64,000 bases of DNA, taken from the NCBI GenBank assembly GCA_963807085.1, contig CAWEBB010000011.1, forward strand, positions 1 to 64,000, written 5' to 3'. How positions within the stretch are numbered: the stretch's first letter is position 1; every line of letters begins with the position of its first letter. The notes beneath the pieces are model-generated. The model was not told where the DNA came from. It worked only from the letters and a program-made list of their open reading frames with translations, and did no database searches. Made by a program: the position numbers and the translations under genes. The DNA is from JACKII01 sp963807085 (GTDB lineage: Bacteria; Pseudomonadota; Alphaproteobacteria; Bin95). This document shows, piece after piece, positions 1-8,853 of the stretch.

Positions 1-1
1 T

Positions 2-454
2 TCATTTTTTCCAGACAAAAGCAAAGCTCTGAAAGAAACACTTCGTGTTTCAAAGCCGGGCGGCCGAGTGTGTTTCAGCATCTGGGCTGGGACCAGTCCC
101 TATGTCGATGCAGTTGTCGCGGCTGTAACAGACTTTTTGGGCGAGGAAACCGGAGAACGAATTCGCCAGTCAAGGGACGTTCCGAGTAGCTCATTGCTCC
201 ACGCAATGTTCACCGGCGCCGGCTTCCGCGATGTAACAGTGACCCATCGAGAATTGATAAATCGCCTCCCCAGTATCACGGAATTTATTGCGCACCACGT
301 GCTCGGCCTACCAATAGCCAACAGAATTCGAGAGTTACCCGAAGCTGAACGCAAGCGCCTTGCCGCAAACGCAGCCGCACGGTTAGCACCTTACGCGGAC
401 GGCGAAGATGTTTTGGTCCCGGACGATGTCAACTTGGTCATCGCCCGACGATAG
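2..454 (+). CDS. class I SAM-dependent methyltransferase, C-terminal part
   Basis: The reading frame is open from the window edge, so the N-terminal SAM-binding half lies outside. The first visible residues read FFPDKSKAL, then RVSKPGGRV, which is the post-motif helix and the LkPGGr strand of UbiE/Methyltransf_11-type enzymes. About 150 residues are visible, and the frame ends with an internal GTG-VCFSIW continuation rather than a new start. The rest resembles the variable substrate-binding C-terminus of small-molecule methyltransferases (FTGAGFRDVTV). The substrate cannot be told. The neighbour downstream is an aminotransferase relic. Confidence 0.75.
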   Translation, partial: SFFPDKSKALKETLRVSKPGGRVCFSIWAGTSPYVDAVVAAVTDFLGEETGERIRQSRDVPSSSLLHAMFTGAGFRDVTVTHRELINRLPSITEFIAHHVLGLPIANRIRELPEAERKRLAANAAARLAPYADGEDVLVPDDVNLVIARR

Positions 455-515
455 ATATATCAAACGGCCAAGCTCTCCAATCCAGAGTAACTCAATGATA
501 AATACGTGGTTTTCC

Positions 516-689
516 ATGTTTGACACTGCCGCCCTATTCGAAGAAACTAGCCGCATCCTGCTTAGCGGCTCGTTCGGCAATATCGACGCCGGGGTCATCA
601 TCCGCCGGGACGAAACCGGCAAAATCGCGGAAGTCCGCGCCATCGGTCCGGAAGGCAAGCCGACGAACGATCTTGTTGTGCTGGGATAA
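516..689 (+). pseudogene. truncated N-terminus of a class III aminotransferase
   Basis: A 57-codon frame starts at ATG 516 and stops at 689. Its residues 6-35 align without gaps to residues 6-35 of the complete aminotransferase at 2129-3400: FEETSRILLSGSFGN against FDEAARVMPGGGFGN, and the similarity continues for about 15 more residues. After roughly 50 residues the match ends, with no PLP domain. It therefore looks like the severed 5' end of a paralogous glutamate-1-semialdehyde-aminomutase-like gene. The 3' end of the cyclase pseudogene abuts it 12 bp further on. It could instead be an unrelated small protein, but the ungapped match argues against that. Confidence 0.5.
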
Positions 690-701
690 GCAGTCTGCTG
701 G

Positions 702-2047
702 TCAGGCAGGCATTCCGGCTTTGCGGAAGGCGTCGAGGAAGCGTTCCTTGTCTTCATTTTTTCGGAAAGGAAGTCGATCGGGCGCCGTGGACAGCGTAAA
801 CGAAGGATCAAGGCGCCGCAGCATCTCGACAGCCTCGCGCGCCTTTTTCAGGTCGTCGGTTTCCACACAGTAAACCGCCGCCACTTCGTAACAGACACGG
901 AATGTGGCGGCTTCTGCGTAGCAGCGTTTCAGATGCTGGGCGGCCCTTTCATAATCCCGCATCATGACATAGGCCCTGGCGGCAAAGGCAAAGATGGCTC
1001 GCCGATGGTATGGGTCGATCTGAAGGACGCGCTCCAGAAGCGCGGCTCCCTCCTTTGGCCTCCCTTGGAAAACATATGTAACGCCCAACCGGTTCATCAC
1101 ATCGGCATCGTTCGGATAGGCTTGGTGGGCTCGGCTTAGCACGGCCTCAGCCTCATCCAACCGAGCCTGAAACAAGAGCGGCAACGCAAGGGCGAACGCG
1201 CCGCAGGCACCTGAGGGATCGAGTTCCATACTGCGCCGGCCGAGCTGGATGGCTTTTTCGAGTGCTGTTTGCCCTGTCGGCTCCCCCCGATTGAAGACGT
1301 GGTTCCGCGTGTAGATCTCCGCCAAACCGGCATAGGCTTCTGCGTATCGGGAATCGAGGGCGATCGCGCACGGCTGCGGCGGCGGCAACGGAAAAGACCC
1401 CGACGGCAACGGTCCGATACCGGCGCCGATTGGAATTGGAAGCGTTGACTACCGGTTGGTTCACAGCTTGCAAGTTGCCATCTTCGCCGAAAGACAGGTT
1501 TGCCGGACGCGCATCGTGCCGAACCCGGAAAGCCCTGATGGGACGCTTTATGTTCTTTGCTGTGCGCTCGCCCATATCATCGAATAAGACGTCCAGCTTG
1601 TCTCTGACCTGATCCCGAACCACGCGACTGGCCCAAATCTCTCCCGGCCCGGCGCGCGCTTCCAACCGAGCTGCAACGTTCACACCGTCGCCGATATGTC
1701 GGCTTGCTCGACCATGACATCACCGATATTCACGCCGATCCGGAAAACGATGCGCTGCTCAGGCGGCGATTCGGTGTTTCGCTCTGCCATCCCTCGCTGA
1801 ATGGCGATGGCACAGCGCACGGCATCAACGATGCTCGCAAATTCTGCCAAACACCCGTCGCCCGTCGTATTGACGACCCGGCCAAAGTGCTCTGCGATCG
1901 CTGGTTGGATAAGTTTGCTTTGATGGCTTTCAAGCGGGCAAACGTACCCTCTTCCTCCCCTCCCATGACGCGGCTGTGCCCAACCACGTCCGCCGCCAGG
2001 ATTGCGACCAAGCGTCTATCAACCCGCGCTGTTTCGTGAGAAGCCAT
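702..2047 (-). pseudogene. class III adenylate/guanylate cyclase-TPR protein, decayed
   Basis: The N-terminus at 2047 reads LVAILAADVVGHSRVMG, the start of the alphaproteobacterial cyclase family. The catalytic domain is broken by two single-base losses, near 1910 and near 1695. Reading across them restores the expected domain, including FRIGVNIGDVMVE and then GVNVAARLEARAGPGEIW and VVRDQVRDKLD. A short Ala-rich membrane-like segment follows. Near 1390 the sequence jumps directly into TPR repeats (IALDSRYAEAYAGLAEIY) in another frame. The middle domain that normally links the cyclase to the TPRs, roughly 250-300 residues, is absent. Three separate lesions make this a real pseudogene rather than a sequencing slip. 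Confidence 0.8.
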
Positions 2048-2128
2048 TCAGGTCGCTTTCATCGGTGAACAAACATCATTATCATGGCAAAAGTCCAAGC
2101 GTAAGCGACCGGTCCTGGGAGAACTTCG

Positions 2129-3400
2129 ATGCCCGACAGCAGCGTATTTGATGAAGCTGCCCGCGTCATGCCGGGCGGTGGCTTCGGCAACTTCGACAGC
2201 AAGATCATCGTTCAAGAGGGCAAGGCCGGCCGTGTCTGGGACGTGAATGGCAAGGAATACATCGACTATCTGATCGGCTCCGGCCCAATGCTGCTCGGCC
2301 ACGCTCACCCAGCCGTTACGGCAGCGGTGACAGAGCAACTCACCCGCGGCACCACCTTCTTCGCCAACAACGAGTACGGCATCCGCCTGGCCGCGGCGAT
2401 CGTGGACGCCATCGCCTGTGCGGAGAAGGTGCGGTACGTCTCTACCGGCAGCGAGGCGACCTTCTACGCCATGCGCATCGCCCGCACCCATCGCAAACGC
2501 GACAAGGTGCTGAAGTTCGAGGGCGGCTTCCACGGCATGAGCGACTATGCGCTCATGAGCATGGCGCCCAAAACCCCCGGCAACTTCCCGCAAGCCCAGC
2601 CGGACACGCCCGGTATACCCCAGGTGCTGCGCAACGAAGTGCTGATCGCGCCCTATAATGACAAGGACACGGCCGTTGCCCTGATCCGCGAGTATGCGGA
2701 CGACTTGGGCGCCGTGATCGTCGAACCGCAGCAGCGCCTTATTCCGGCCAAGCCCGGCTTCTTGCAGGCGCTCCGCGAAGTGACGGAAGAAACCGGCGTG
2801 CCGCTGATATTTGACGAGGTGGTGACCGGCTTCCGCCACGCCTATGGCGGCGGCCAGGAATATTATGGGGTGACGCCGGACCTCTGTGCGCTGGGCAAGG
2901 TGATCGGCGGCGGCTTTCCGCTGGCGGCCATCGCCGGCAAGGCGGAGTTCATGGACCATTTCGACGCCGGAGCCGTCAAGCCGGAGGAGTTTGTGCGCAT
3001 GACCGGCACGCTCTCCGGCAACCCGGTGGCGGCGGTCGCGGGTCTCGCCACCTTGGAGGAACTGAAAAAGCCCGGCACCTACGAGCGGCTACATGCGACG
3101 GGCCGAGCATTGATGGAGGGCCTCCGGGAGCAGTTCGCGAGCGCCGGCATCCCCGCCCAAATCGTGGGTGAGCCGCCCATGTTCGACGTGATCTTTACGG
3201 AGCAGGAAGTTGTTGACTACCGCTCCTCGCTTTCCGGCGATCCTGGTCTGCTGAAGCAATTCAACGCAGGCTTGCGGGAGCGGGGCGTGCTGAAGGGCGA
3301 CGCAAAGATCTACGTCTCCTGCGCGCACGACGAGCGCGATGTCGCCGATACGCTGGCAGCGAGCGCGGAGGTCGTTAAGACTCTGCGAACAAGCGGCTAA
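2129..3400 (+). CDS. class III aminotransferase, glutamate-1-semialdehyde 2,1-aminomutase-like
   Basis: This 423-residue PLP enzyme is full length for the family. It opens with the strand and turn VWDVNGKEYIDYL, has the cofactor phosphate region STGSEATFYAMRIAR, the Asp motif LIFDEVVTGFRHA, and the PLP lysine in CALGKVIGGGFPLAA. The order matches HemL/omega-aminotransferase enzymes. Several signature residues of true HemL are not obvious, so it may act on another amino or keto substrate rather than in tetrapyrrole synthesis. ATG 2129 follows a GGGAGAA purine run. It stands alone, with the cyclase pseudogene divergent on its left and ubiB convergent on its right. Confidence 0.85.
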   Translation: MPDSSVFDEAARVMPGGGFGNFDSKIIVQEGKAGRVWDVNGKEYIDYLIGSGPMLLGHAHPAVTAAVTEQLTRGTTFFANNEYGIRLAAAIVDAIACAEKVRYVSTGSEATFYAMRIARTHRKRDKVLKFEGGFHGMSDYALMSMAPKTPGNFPQAQPDTPGIPQVLRNEVLIAPYNDKDTAVALIREYADDLGAVIVEPQQRLIPAKPGFLQALREVTEETGVPLIFDEVVTGFRHAYGGGQEYYGVTPDLCALGKVIGGGFPLAAIAGKAEFMDHFDAGAVKPEEFVRMTGTLSGNPVAAVAGLATLEELKKPGTYERLHATGRALMEGLREQFASAGIPAQIVGEPPMFDVIFTEQEVVDYRSSLSGDPGLLKQFNAGLRERGVLKGDAKIYVSCAHDERDVADTLAASAEVVKTLRTSG

Positions 3401-3540
3401 GCCAGAAAACGCCAGCCGCCGCTTTTTCCATATTGCACCCCAGCCGAGCGAAGCGGTAAGGCCAGTTTTTCTGGGTGTCCGCCTCCCGCGGAGCCGGGCA
3501 GCCTTGTCCGGCAATGCCGGGAGAGTTGAGAAAACGCCCC

Positions 3541-5022
3541 CTAAAACAAAAGGCCAATCACTAAGCCAGCGATTCCGGCAGCTACGACCCATGGCACAAT
3601 ACTACCCTTTCCGCTAGTTTGCTCCAGCGTTCGATCACCAATGGCTTCCGCCTGCTCCAGCAGGCGCGGCAGGCGCTCCGCCATCTGCCGGGCTTGGTTC
3701 ATACCCGCCACCAGCCGCGCGTCCGGCCCTCGGTTCTGGATGATCCAGTCCTCGATCAACGGCCGGGCGATCATCCACATGTTGACGCTGGCGTCCAGGT
3801 TTCGGCCCAGCCCCTCCGCCATCAGCATCGTTTTTTGGAGCAGCAGCAGCGAAGGCTGCACCGGCATGTCGAATTGCGCCGTCACCTGAAACAGTTGCAT
3901 GAGCAGCTTGGCCATGGAGATCTCAGCGATGGGCCGGTCCAGGATCGGCTCCCCGACCGCCCGCAACGCCTGGGCGAACAGCGCCGGATCCTGTCCTCGC
4001 GGCAGAAAGCCGGCCTTGGCATGGGTGTCTGCCACCAGCCGGAAATCCCGTTTGAGAAAACCCAACAGCACATCGGCCATAAAGTCCTGCCCCGCCGCAT
4101 CCAGCCGGCCCATGATGCCGAAATCGACCACGGCCAGCCCGCCATCCGGCCGCACGAACACATTGCCGGGATGCATGTCGGCATGGAAGAAGCCGTCCAC
4201 GAACACCTGCCGGAAGAACACCTCGGCGGCGATGGCCATGATGCGCTGCGTATCGTGCCCCGCAGCCTGCACGCCTGCCGCATTGTCAATACGCAAACCG
4301 GCGATCCGCTCCAGCGTCATCACCCGGCGGGCGGTGCGCTGCCAATCCACGGTTGGCACCTTGAAACCAGGGTGATCGGCAAAGTTCTCGGCCAGCTCCG
4401 CCGCCGCCGCCGCTTCCAGCCGCAGGTCCAGCTCGATGCGCACCGAGTGGGCGAATGTAGCGACCACCTCGCGCGGGCGGAAACGCCGAGCGAAAGGGAA
4501 CAATCGATGCACCGCCGCCGCCATAGAAGCAAACAACGAGAGATCGCGCGCAAACCGCCACTCGACCCCCGGGCGCAGCACCTTGACCGCCACCGGCTCG
4601 CCCTCGCTGGTTACAGCCATATGCACTTGTGCGATCGATGCAGCCGCAACCGGGGTTGGGGAGAATTCAGTGAATAGTGTGGATAACTTCGCCTGCAGCG
4701 CCGTTTCTACCGCCTGCTCCGCCCCCGCGAACGGCGGCAGCCGGTCCTGCAATTCCGAAAGGTCATGCGCGATCTCCTCACCGAACACGTCGCCCCGGGT
4801 CGAGAGCGCCTGCCCCAGCTTGATAAAGGTCGGCCCCAGTCCACCCAACGCCTGGGCGAGGCGCAGACCGGCCCGTTCCGGCAGGTTCCGTTTGCGAAAG
4901 AGCCGTAGCGGCCACCGCAGCAGAGGATTGGCGCCCATCAGCTTCGGCCAATACAGGCAGTCGTGCCGGGCGAGCGCCCAGCCAATTCTGGCGATCCGGA
5001 ACGGGTGAAACAGAAAATACAA
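3541..5022 (-). CDS. ubiB: UbiB, ABC1/ADCK-family atypical kinase for ubiquinone biosynthesis
   Basis: 493 residues, the normal length. Visible motifs are the KxGQ signature in TFIKLGQALSTR (about 65-76), the Ala-rich nucleotide loop AAASIAQVH (126-134), the VAVKV lysine strand (144-148), HADMHPGNVFV, and the DFG-type motif in VVDFGIMGRLD. The last 20 or so residues form a hydrophobic anchor (VVAAGIAGLVIGLLF), so the kinase-like domain should sit on the inner membrane. It supports ubiquinone assembly, probably as an ATPase for the Ubi complex. The gene lies 23 bp downstream of ubiE on the same strand, the usual operon order. Confidence 0.95.
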   Translation of the reverse strand: MYFLFHPFRIARIGWALARHDCLYWPKLMGANPLLRWPLRLFRKRNLPERAGLRLAQALGGLGPTFIKLGQALSTRGDVFGEEIAHDLSELQDRLPPFAGAEQAVETALQAKLSTLFTEFSPTPVAAASIAQVHMAVTSEGEPVAVKVLRPGVEWRFARDLSLFASMAAAVHRLFPFARRFRPREVVATFAHSVRIELDLRLEAAAAAELAENFADHPGFKVPTVDWQRTARRVMTLERIAGLRIDNAAGVQAAGHDTQRIMAIAAEVFFRQVFVDGFFHADMHPGNVFVRPDGGLAVVDFGIMGRLDAAGQDFMADVLLGFLKRDFRLVADTHAKAGFLPRGQDPALFAQALRAVGEPILDRPIAEISMAKLLMQLFQVTAQFDMPVQPSLLLLQKTMLMAEGLGRNLDASVNMWMIARPLIEDWIIQNRGPDARLVAGMNQARQMAERLPRLLEQAEAIGDRTLEQTSGKGSIVPWVVAAGIAGLVIGLLF

Positions 5023-5045
5023 GGAAAGCTCCTACCCGGCGGCTC

Positions 5046-5786
5046 CTATGCGGCGGCCCGCCCAGAATGGAGGGCGACAATGCCGCCGGACCAGTTGTCG
5101 TAGCTTACCGCCCTGAAGCCCGCGCGCCGCATCATCGCCGCCAACCCCTCCTGGTCGGGGAACTGGCGAATGCTCTCTGCCAGGTAGCGATAGGAGGCTT
5201 CGTCGCGGGCGACCACCTTGCCGATCTTCGGCAGGATCGAGAACGAATAGACGTCATAAAGCTTATCCACGCCCGGCAGCAGCACCTTGCTGAACTCCAG
5301 ACAGAGAAAGCGCCCGCCCGGCCGCAGCACCCGCAAGACCTCGCCCAGCGCTGCGGCCGGCTGCGTCACGTTGCGCAGCCCGAAAGCAATGCAGCAGGCG
5401 TCGAACGAGCCATCCGCAAACGGCAGGCGTTCGGCGTCGCCCACGACCCATTCGATCCCCGCGATCAGGCCGCGGTCGATGCCCCGGTCTCGGCCTACAC
5501 CGACCATCTGCTCGTTGATATCGCAGACGACCACATCTGGCGCGTCATCCTGTTTGGCGAGGCGAAAGGCGACGTCACCGGTGCCGCCCGCAAGATCCAA
5601 GATCGTCTCCCCCGGCCTCGCCCGCATCCGGCGTACCAGGCTGTCTTTCCACAATCTGTGGATACCCGCGCTCATCAGGTCGTTCATGACGTCGTAGCGC
5701 CGGGCAACCGACGAGAACACCCCCCTAACCAGGCGGGTTTTTTCGTCCGGCGAGACCCTGCGGAAGCCAAAATGCGTATCTGCCAT
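5046..5786 (-). CDS. ubiE: UbiE, demethylmenaquinone/2-polyprenyl-6-methoxybenzoquinol methyltransferase
   Basis: I start it at ATG 5786 (MADTHFGF), giving 246 residues. A longer upstream start would add about 34 residues unlike UbiE and run into mutM. UbiE signatures are VFSSVARRYDVMNDLMS near the N-terminus, the SAM loop LDLAGGTGDVAFRLA, and IAFGLRNVTQ followed by the LRPGGRFLCLEFSK strand. It performs the C-methylation of the benzoquinol ring in ubiquinone synthesis. The gene is transcribed with ubiB and divergently from mutM across a 73-bp spacer that must carry both promoters. Confidence 0.95.
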   Translation of the reverse strand: MADTHFGFRRVSPDEKTRLVRGVFSSVARRYDVMNDLMSAGIHRLWKDSLVRRMRARPGETILDLAGGTGDVAFRLAKQDDAPDVVVCDINEQMVGVGRDRGIDRGLIAGIEWVVGDAERLPFADGSFDACCIAFGLRNVTQPAAALGEVLRVLRPGGRFLCLEFSKVLLPGVDKLYDVYSFSILPKIGKVVARDEASYRYLAESIRQFPDQEGLAAMMRRAGFRAVSYDNWSGGIVALHSGRAAA

Positions 5787-5859
5787 CGGGGGATAGTCCT
5801 GGGGATAGGTTTGCGGAAGACCATAGCCGAGCCGCCCGGACGCGGCTAGCATTGCCGCC

Positions 5860-6699
5860 ATGCCCGAACTTCCGGAAGTCGAAACCACGCGCCGCGGCTT
5901 GGCTCAAGTCCTGACCGGCGCGACGCTTGCCCGCGTCACGGTCCGGCGGCGCGACCTGCGCTGGCCTCTGCCGGCCGATCTGGAGGCGCGCCTGGAGGGT
6001 CGCCGCGTCGAGCGGCTGGAGCGCCGCGCGAAGTATATTTTAACCCACCTGGACGATGGCGGTGTCTGGCTCACGCATCTCGGCATGTCCGGCCGACTCA
6101 TCGTCGAGCGGGCGGGCGCCAATCGGGAGAGTCGGCGGGACGCGCTGCACGTGCATGTGCTGATCGAGACCGGCGCGGGCCATCTGGTGCTCTATCAAGA
6201 CCACCGCCGCTTCGGCTCCATGGATTGGGTCGCGGCGGACCGGCTGAGCGACCACCCCCGCATGAAAAACCTGGGCGTTGAGCCTCTTTCCGATGCGCTC
6301 TCCGGCGAGAGCCTTGCGACGATGCTGGCGGGTCGCGCCGCGCCGCTGAAGGCAGTACTGCTGGACCAGCGGCTGATTGCGGGGCTCGGCAATATTTATG
6401 TCTGCGAGGCGCTGAACCTCGCGGGTCTTTCGCCTTTCCGGCCCTCGGGATCGCTTGGCGGTGACGACGCCGCGCGCCTTGTCGCTGCGGTCAAGCAGAC
6501 CCTGGAAGCCGCGATCGCGGCCGGAGGCTCGTCGCTGCGGGATTATGTGCAGACCGACGGCGAGCTTGGCTATTTTCAACACCGTTGGCGCGTCTACGGG
6601 CGGGAAGGCGAACGTTGCCGCTGCGGTACGGAGTTGCCAATCGAACGGGCGGTGCAAAGCGGCCGCTCCACCTTCTATTGCCCCGCATGCCAAGGCTAA
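5860..6699 (+). CDS. mutM: formamidopyrimidine-DNA glycosylase (Fpg/MutM)
   Basis: The protein begins with the catalytic MPELPEVE sequence, in which Pro2 is the Schiff-base nucleophile and Glu3 the acid. The beta-hairpin lysine is in RRAKYILTHL near residue 55. The helix-two-turn-helix region contains LLDQRLIAGLGNIYVCEAL. A C-terminal zinc finger has the cysteine pairs CRCG and CPAC. All elements for 8-oxoguanine and FaPy excision with AP lyase activity are present, and 279 residues is the normal length. It is divergent from ubiE and followed after 77 bp by the enoyl-CoA hydratase. Confidence 0.97.
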   Translation: MPELPEVETTRRGLAQVLTGATLARVTVRRRDLRWPLPADLEARLEGRRVERLERRAKYILTHLDDGGVWLTHLGMSGRLIVERAGANRESRRDALHVHVLIETGAGHLVLYQDHRRFGSMDWVAADRLSDHPRMKNLGVEPLSDALSGESLATMLAGRAAPLKAVLLDQRLIAGLGNIYVCEALNLAGLSPFRPSGSLGGDDAARLVAAVKQTLEAAIAAGGSSLRDYVQTDGELGYFQHRWRVYGREGERCRCGTELPIERAVQSGRSTFYCPACQG

Positions 6700-6776
6700 C
6701 CTAAAAGGGCCATCCCGCTGTCGAAAAAAGGCAGTTAAAACACCGTTCTCCAACAGCCAGCCGAGGGATCCACTCC

Positions 6777-7553
6777 ATGGCTTATGAAATGATCGCCGTC
6801 GAAACCAAAGGCCGGGTCGGCCTGATCCGCCTGGACCGGCCAAAAGCGCTGAACGCGCTCTGCGCCCAGCTGATTAATGAACTGGCCGATGCGATCGGCC
6901 GCTTCGAAGCAGACGAGAGTATCGGTTGCATGGTGCTGACCGGCAGCGAAAAAGCCTTTGCTGCCGGGGCCGACGTCAAAGAGATGAAAGACCGCGGCTA
7001 TATGGATGTCTATATGGCCGATTTCATTACCGTCGGCTGGCAGCGCGCCGCCGAAACCCGCAAGCCGATCATCGCCGCCGTCGCTGGCTACGCACTTGGC
7101 GGTGGCTGCGAAATCGCCATGATGTGCGATTTCATCATCGCGGCCGACAATGCGAAGTTCGGACAGCCAGAAATCAACCTTGGCACCATCCCGGGCGGCG
7201 GCGGCACCCAGCGCCTGCCCCGCTTTATCGGCAAGGCCAAGGCCATGGATATGTGTCTGACCGGCCGCATGATGGATGCGGAGGAGGCCGAACGCTGCGG
7301 GCTGGTCACTCGCGTGGTACCGGTGGATAAGTTGCTGGATGAAGCGTTGAAAACCGCAAAAAACATTGCGGACAACTCCCTTCCGATCACCATGCTCTGC
7401 AAGGAAAGCGTGAACCGGGCCTTCGAGACCACGCTCACGGAAGGCATCCGGTTTGAGCGGCGCCTTTTCCACTCGACCTTCGCGACCGAAGACAAAATGG
7501 AAGGCATGGCCGCTTTTGCCGAAAAGCGTGACGCAGTCTTCAAGCACCGTTAA
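6777..7553 (+). CDS. enoyl-CoA hydratase (crotonase family)
   Basis: 258 residues with the full crotonase layout. These are the N-terminal strand VGLIRLDRPKALNAL, the oxyanion-hole segment KAFAAGADVKEM, and the two catalytic glutamates in ALGGGCEIAMMCD and GQPEINLGTIPGGGG. It hydrates 2-trans-enoyl-CoA in fatty acid beta-oxidation. Its place between mutM and rpsT is a known alphaproteobacterial arrangement, not a fatty-acid operon, so its regulation is probably housekeeping. Confidence 0.95.
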   Translation: MAYEMIAVETKGRVGLIRLDRPKALNALCAQLINELADAIGRFEADESIGCMVLTGSEKAFAAGADVKEMKDRGYMDVYMADFITVGWQRAAETRKPIIAAVAGYALGGGCEIAMMCDFIIAADNAKFGQPEINLGTIPGGGGTQRLPRFIGKAKAMDMCLTGRMMDAEEAERCGLVTRVVPVDKLLDEALKTAKNIADNSLPITMLCKESVNRAFETTLTEGIRFERRLFHSTFATEDKMEGMAAFAEKRDAVFKHR

Positions 7554-7619
7554 GCGCAAACAACGTTTAAACTTCAATGGTTGCGGCATTCGATGAACAG
7601 CGAAAGCGTGCGGGTTCTC

Positions 7620-7648
7620 TTGACCAGAGGCCGCGCGCCTTCTATAAC
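7620..7648 (+). promoter_or_regulatory. sigma70-type promoter of rpsT
   Basis: The -35 box TTGACC at 7620-7625 is separated by exactly 17 bp from the -10 box TATAAC at 7643-7648. Transcription would begin near 7655, leaving a leader of about 30 nt before the rpsT start at 7687. The match to the consensus and the spacing are the strongest in the window, as expected for a ribosomal protein gene. Confidence 0.75.
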
Positions 7649-7686
7649 CCGCGATCTTTCTCAATGGCAGGTAGTGACGAAGAAAT

Positions 7687-7950
7687 ATGGCCAATTCACC
7701 CCAGGCACGTAAGCGCGTCCGTCAGGCGGAGCGCCGTACTGCGGTCAACCGCTCGCGCGTGAGCCAGTACCGGACCCACGTTAAGAAGGTGGAAGTTGCG
7801 ATCGCGTCCGGAAACAAGACGGCCGCACAGGAAGCCTTCCACACCGCCCAACCGATCATGATGAGCGGCGTCAATAAAGGTATCGTTCACAAAAACACGG
7901 TGGCGCGCAAAATCTCCAGGCTCTCACGGCGAATTAACGCGCTCGCCTAA
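7687..7950 (+). CDS. rpsT: 30S ribosomal protein S20
   Basis: 87 residues, highly basic, starting MANSPQARKRVRQAERR, the typical S20 N-terminus that binds 16S rRNA. It also has KNTVARKISRLSRRINAL at the C-terminus. The length is standard. A strong promoter lies 39 bp upstream and a clean intrinsic terminator 33 bp downstream, so it is a single-gene transcription unit. It occupies its usual alphaproteobacterial place just before dnaA. Confidence 0.97.
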   Translation: MANSPQARKRVRQAERRTAVNRSRVSQYRTHVKKVEVAIASGNKTAAQEAFHTAQPIMMSGVNKGIVHKNTVARKISRLSRRINALA

Positions 7951-7982
7951 CGCGCTAATTACCAAGTATTTTTGCCGGCAGA

Positions 7983-8013
7983 AGCCATACCTTGAAGTCG
8001 AGGTATGGCTTTT
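7983..8013 (+). terminator. rho-independent terminator of rpsT
   Basis: A perfect 10-bp stem (AGCCATACCT at 7983-7992 with AGGTATGGCT at 8001-8010) encloses an 8-nt loop and is followed by a short T run. It starts 33 bp after the rpsT stop codon. Confidence 0.85.
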
Positions 8014-8400
8014 CGCATTTCCAGGCACCGACCAGCGTTCAATCCGCGCACACAAAGCACCCTCGTAGCGGGACTCCAACTCGCACCTACGGTCAAGGTT
8101 TTTATTTTGGGATGGGGCGATTTTCTGGATTGGCGCATCCGTTCAAGGTCCGTTACATTTCTGACAACAACAAAGCGGGCAGCAATAATCGTTGCTTAGC
8201 GCAGACAGTCAGGAGATGAAGATGATGGCCACCACAATAAATTGCACATTTGGCTCAAAGTACCCTTGTCAGAAGAAGACATAACTTGTGAGTGTATTCG
8301 CAACAGCGTTGCAATGACTTTTTAGAACCCGATGGTTTTAAACCAAGGCATCCAGCGAAGACTGTGGTGTTTTTGGGCTCTTTTTGGAGGTTCAGATACC
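8014..8400. other. 387-bp gap upstream of the rhodanese-dnaA unit
   Basis: No conserved protein is encoded here. The gap must contain the promoter of the rhodanese-dnaA pair. I looked for clustered DnaA boxes (TTATCCACA-like) that would mark oriC and saw none. It holds one short frame with a good ribosome-binding site (8222-8284) and otherwise unremarkable, moderately AT-rich sequence. Confidence 0.6.
8222..8284 (+). CDS. candidate 20-residue small ORF in the dnaA upstream region
   Basis: ATG 8222 is preceded at a 6-nt spacing by AGGAG (8211-8215). It encodes MMATTINCTFGSKYPCQKKT and then TAA. Two cysteines and a basic tail are the only visible traits. It could be a leader peptide, an unannotated microprotein or chance. 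The only support is the well-placed Shine-Dalgarno sequence inside a noncoding gap. Confidence 0.2.
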   Translation: MMATTINCTFGSKYPCQKKT

Positions 8401-8853
8401 ATGACAAACGATATGGGTATACCGGATGTTAACCCCCGGGATGCCTGGAATGCCCTCTCCACCAACCTGGATGCCGTACTTATTGATGTACGCACAGACG
8501 TCGAGTGGGAACAGGTCGGCATTCCGCAGCTACAAGCAGGAAATGAAAATCTGGTTTTCATCGCCTGGCAACTTGCGCCGGACATGCGGATCAACGCGGC
8601 ATTCCTGGACGATATGAAAAAAGCCGGCATTGCTAAAGACAAACCTATCTACTTTATTTGCCGCTCGGGCGTTCGCTCCAAAGCCGCCGCAGAACGGGCC
8701 GCTGCCGCAGGCTATGGCCCCTGCTACAACGTAGCGGAGGGATTTGAGGGGATCGCGGGACCGGATGGTGCTCGCCATGGCGGCTGGCGCGGCAATGCTT
8801 TGCCCGAAGCAAGATCAGCGAAAACACACTTGGGTAAGGGAATCGAACGATGA
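8401..8853 (+). CDS. rhodanese-like sulfurtransferase
   Basis: I start it at ATG 8401 because GGAGG (8386-8390) sits 10 nt upstream. A longer frame to 8332 has no such site. The 150-residue product has a single rhodanese domain with LDAVLIDVRTDVEWEQVG near the N-terminus. The active-site loop YFICRSGVRS carries the persulfide cysteine. It would move sulfane sulfur or act in redox sensing in the cytoplasm. Its TGA stop overlaps the dnaA ATG as ATGA, so the two genes should be translationally coupled. Confidence 0.88.
   Translation: MTNDMGIPDVNPRDAWNALSTNLDAVLIDVRTDVEWEQVGIPQLQAGNENLVFIAWQLAPDMRINAAFLDDMKKAGIAKDKPIYFICRSGVRSKAAAERAAAAGYGPCYNVAEGFEGIAGPDGARHGGWRGNALPEARSAKTHLGKGIER

Noticed and set aside
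516..2047. Composite transposon carrying the cyclase pseudogene
   Set aside because: No IS ends or transposase fragments flank the segment.
2048..2959. Long minus-strand frame opposite the aminotransferase
   Set aside because: It is the antisense shadow of a well-conserved gene; its product is His/Arg/Gly-rich without domain patterns.
7950..8400. Possible oriC next to dnaA
   Set aside because: I found no cluster of TTATCCACA-like boxes or an AT-rich unwinding block in this gap.
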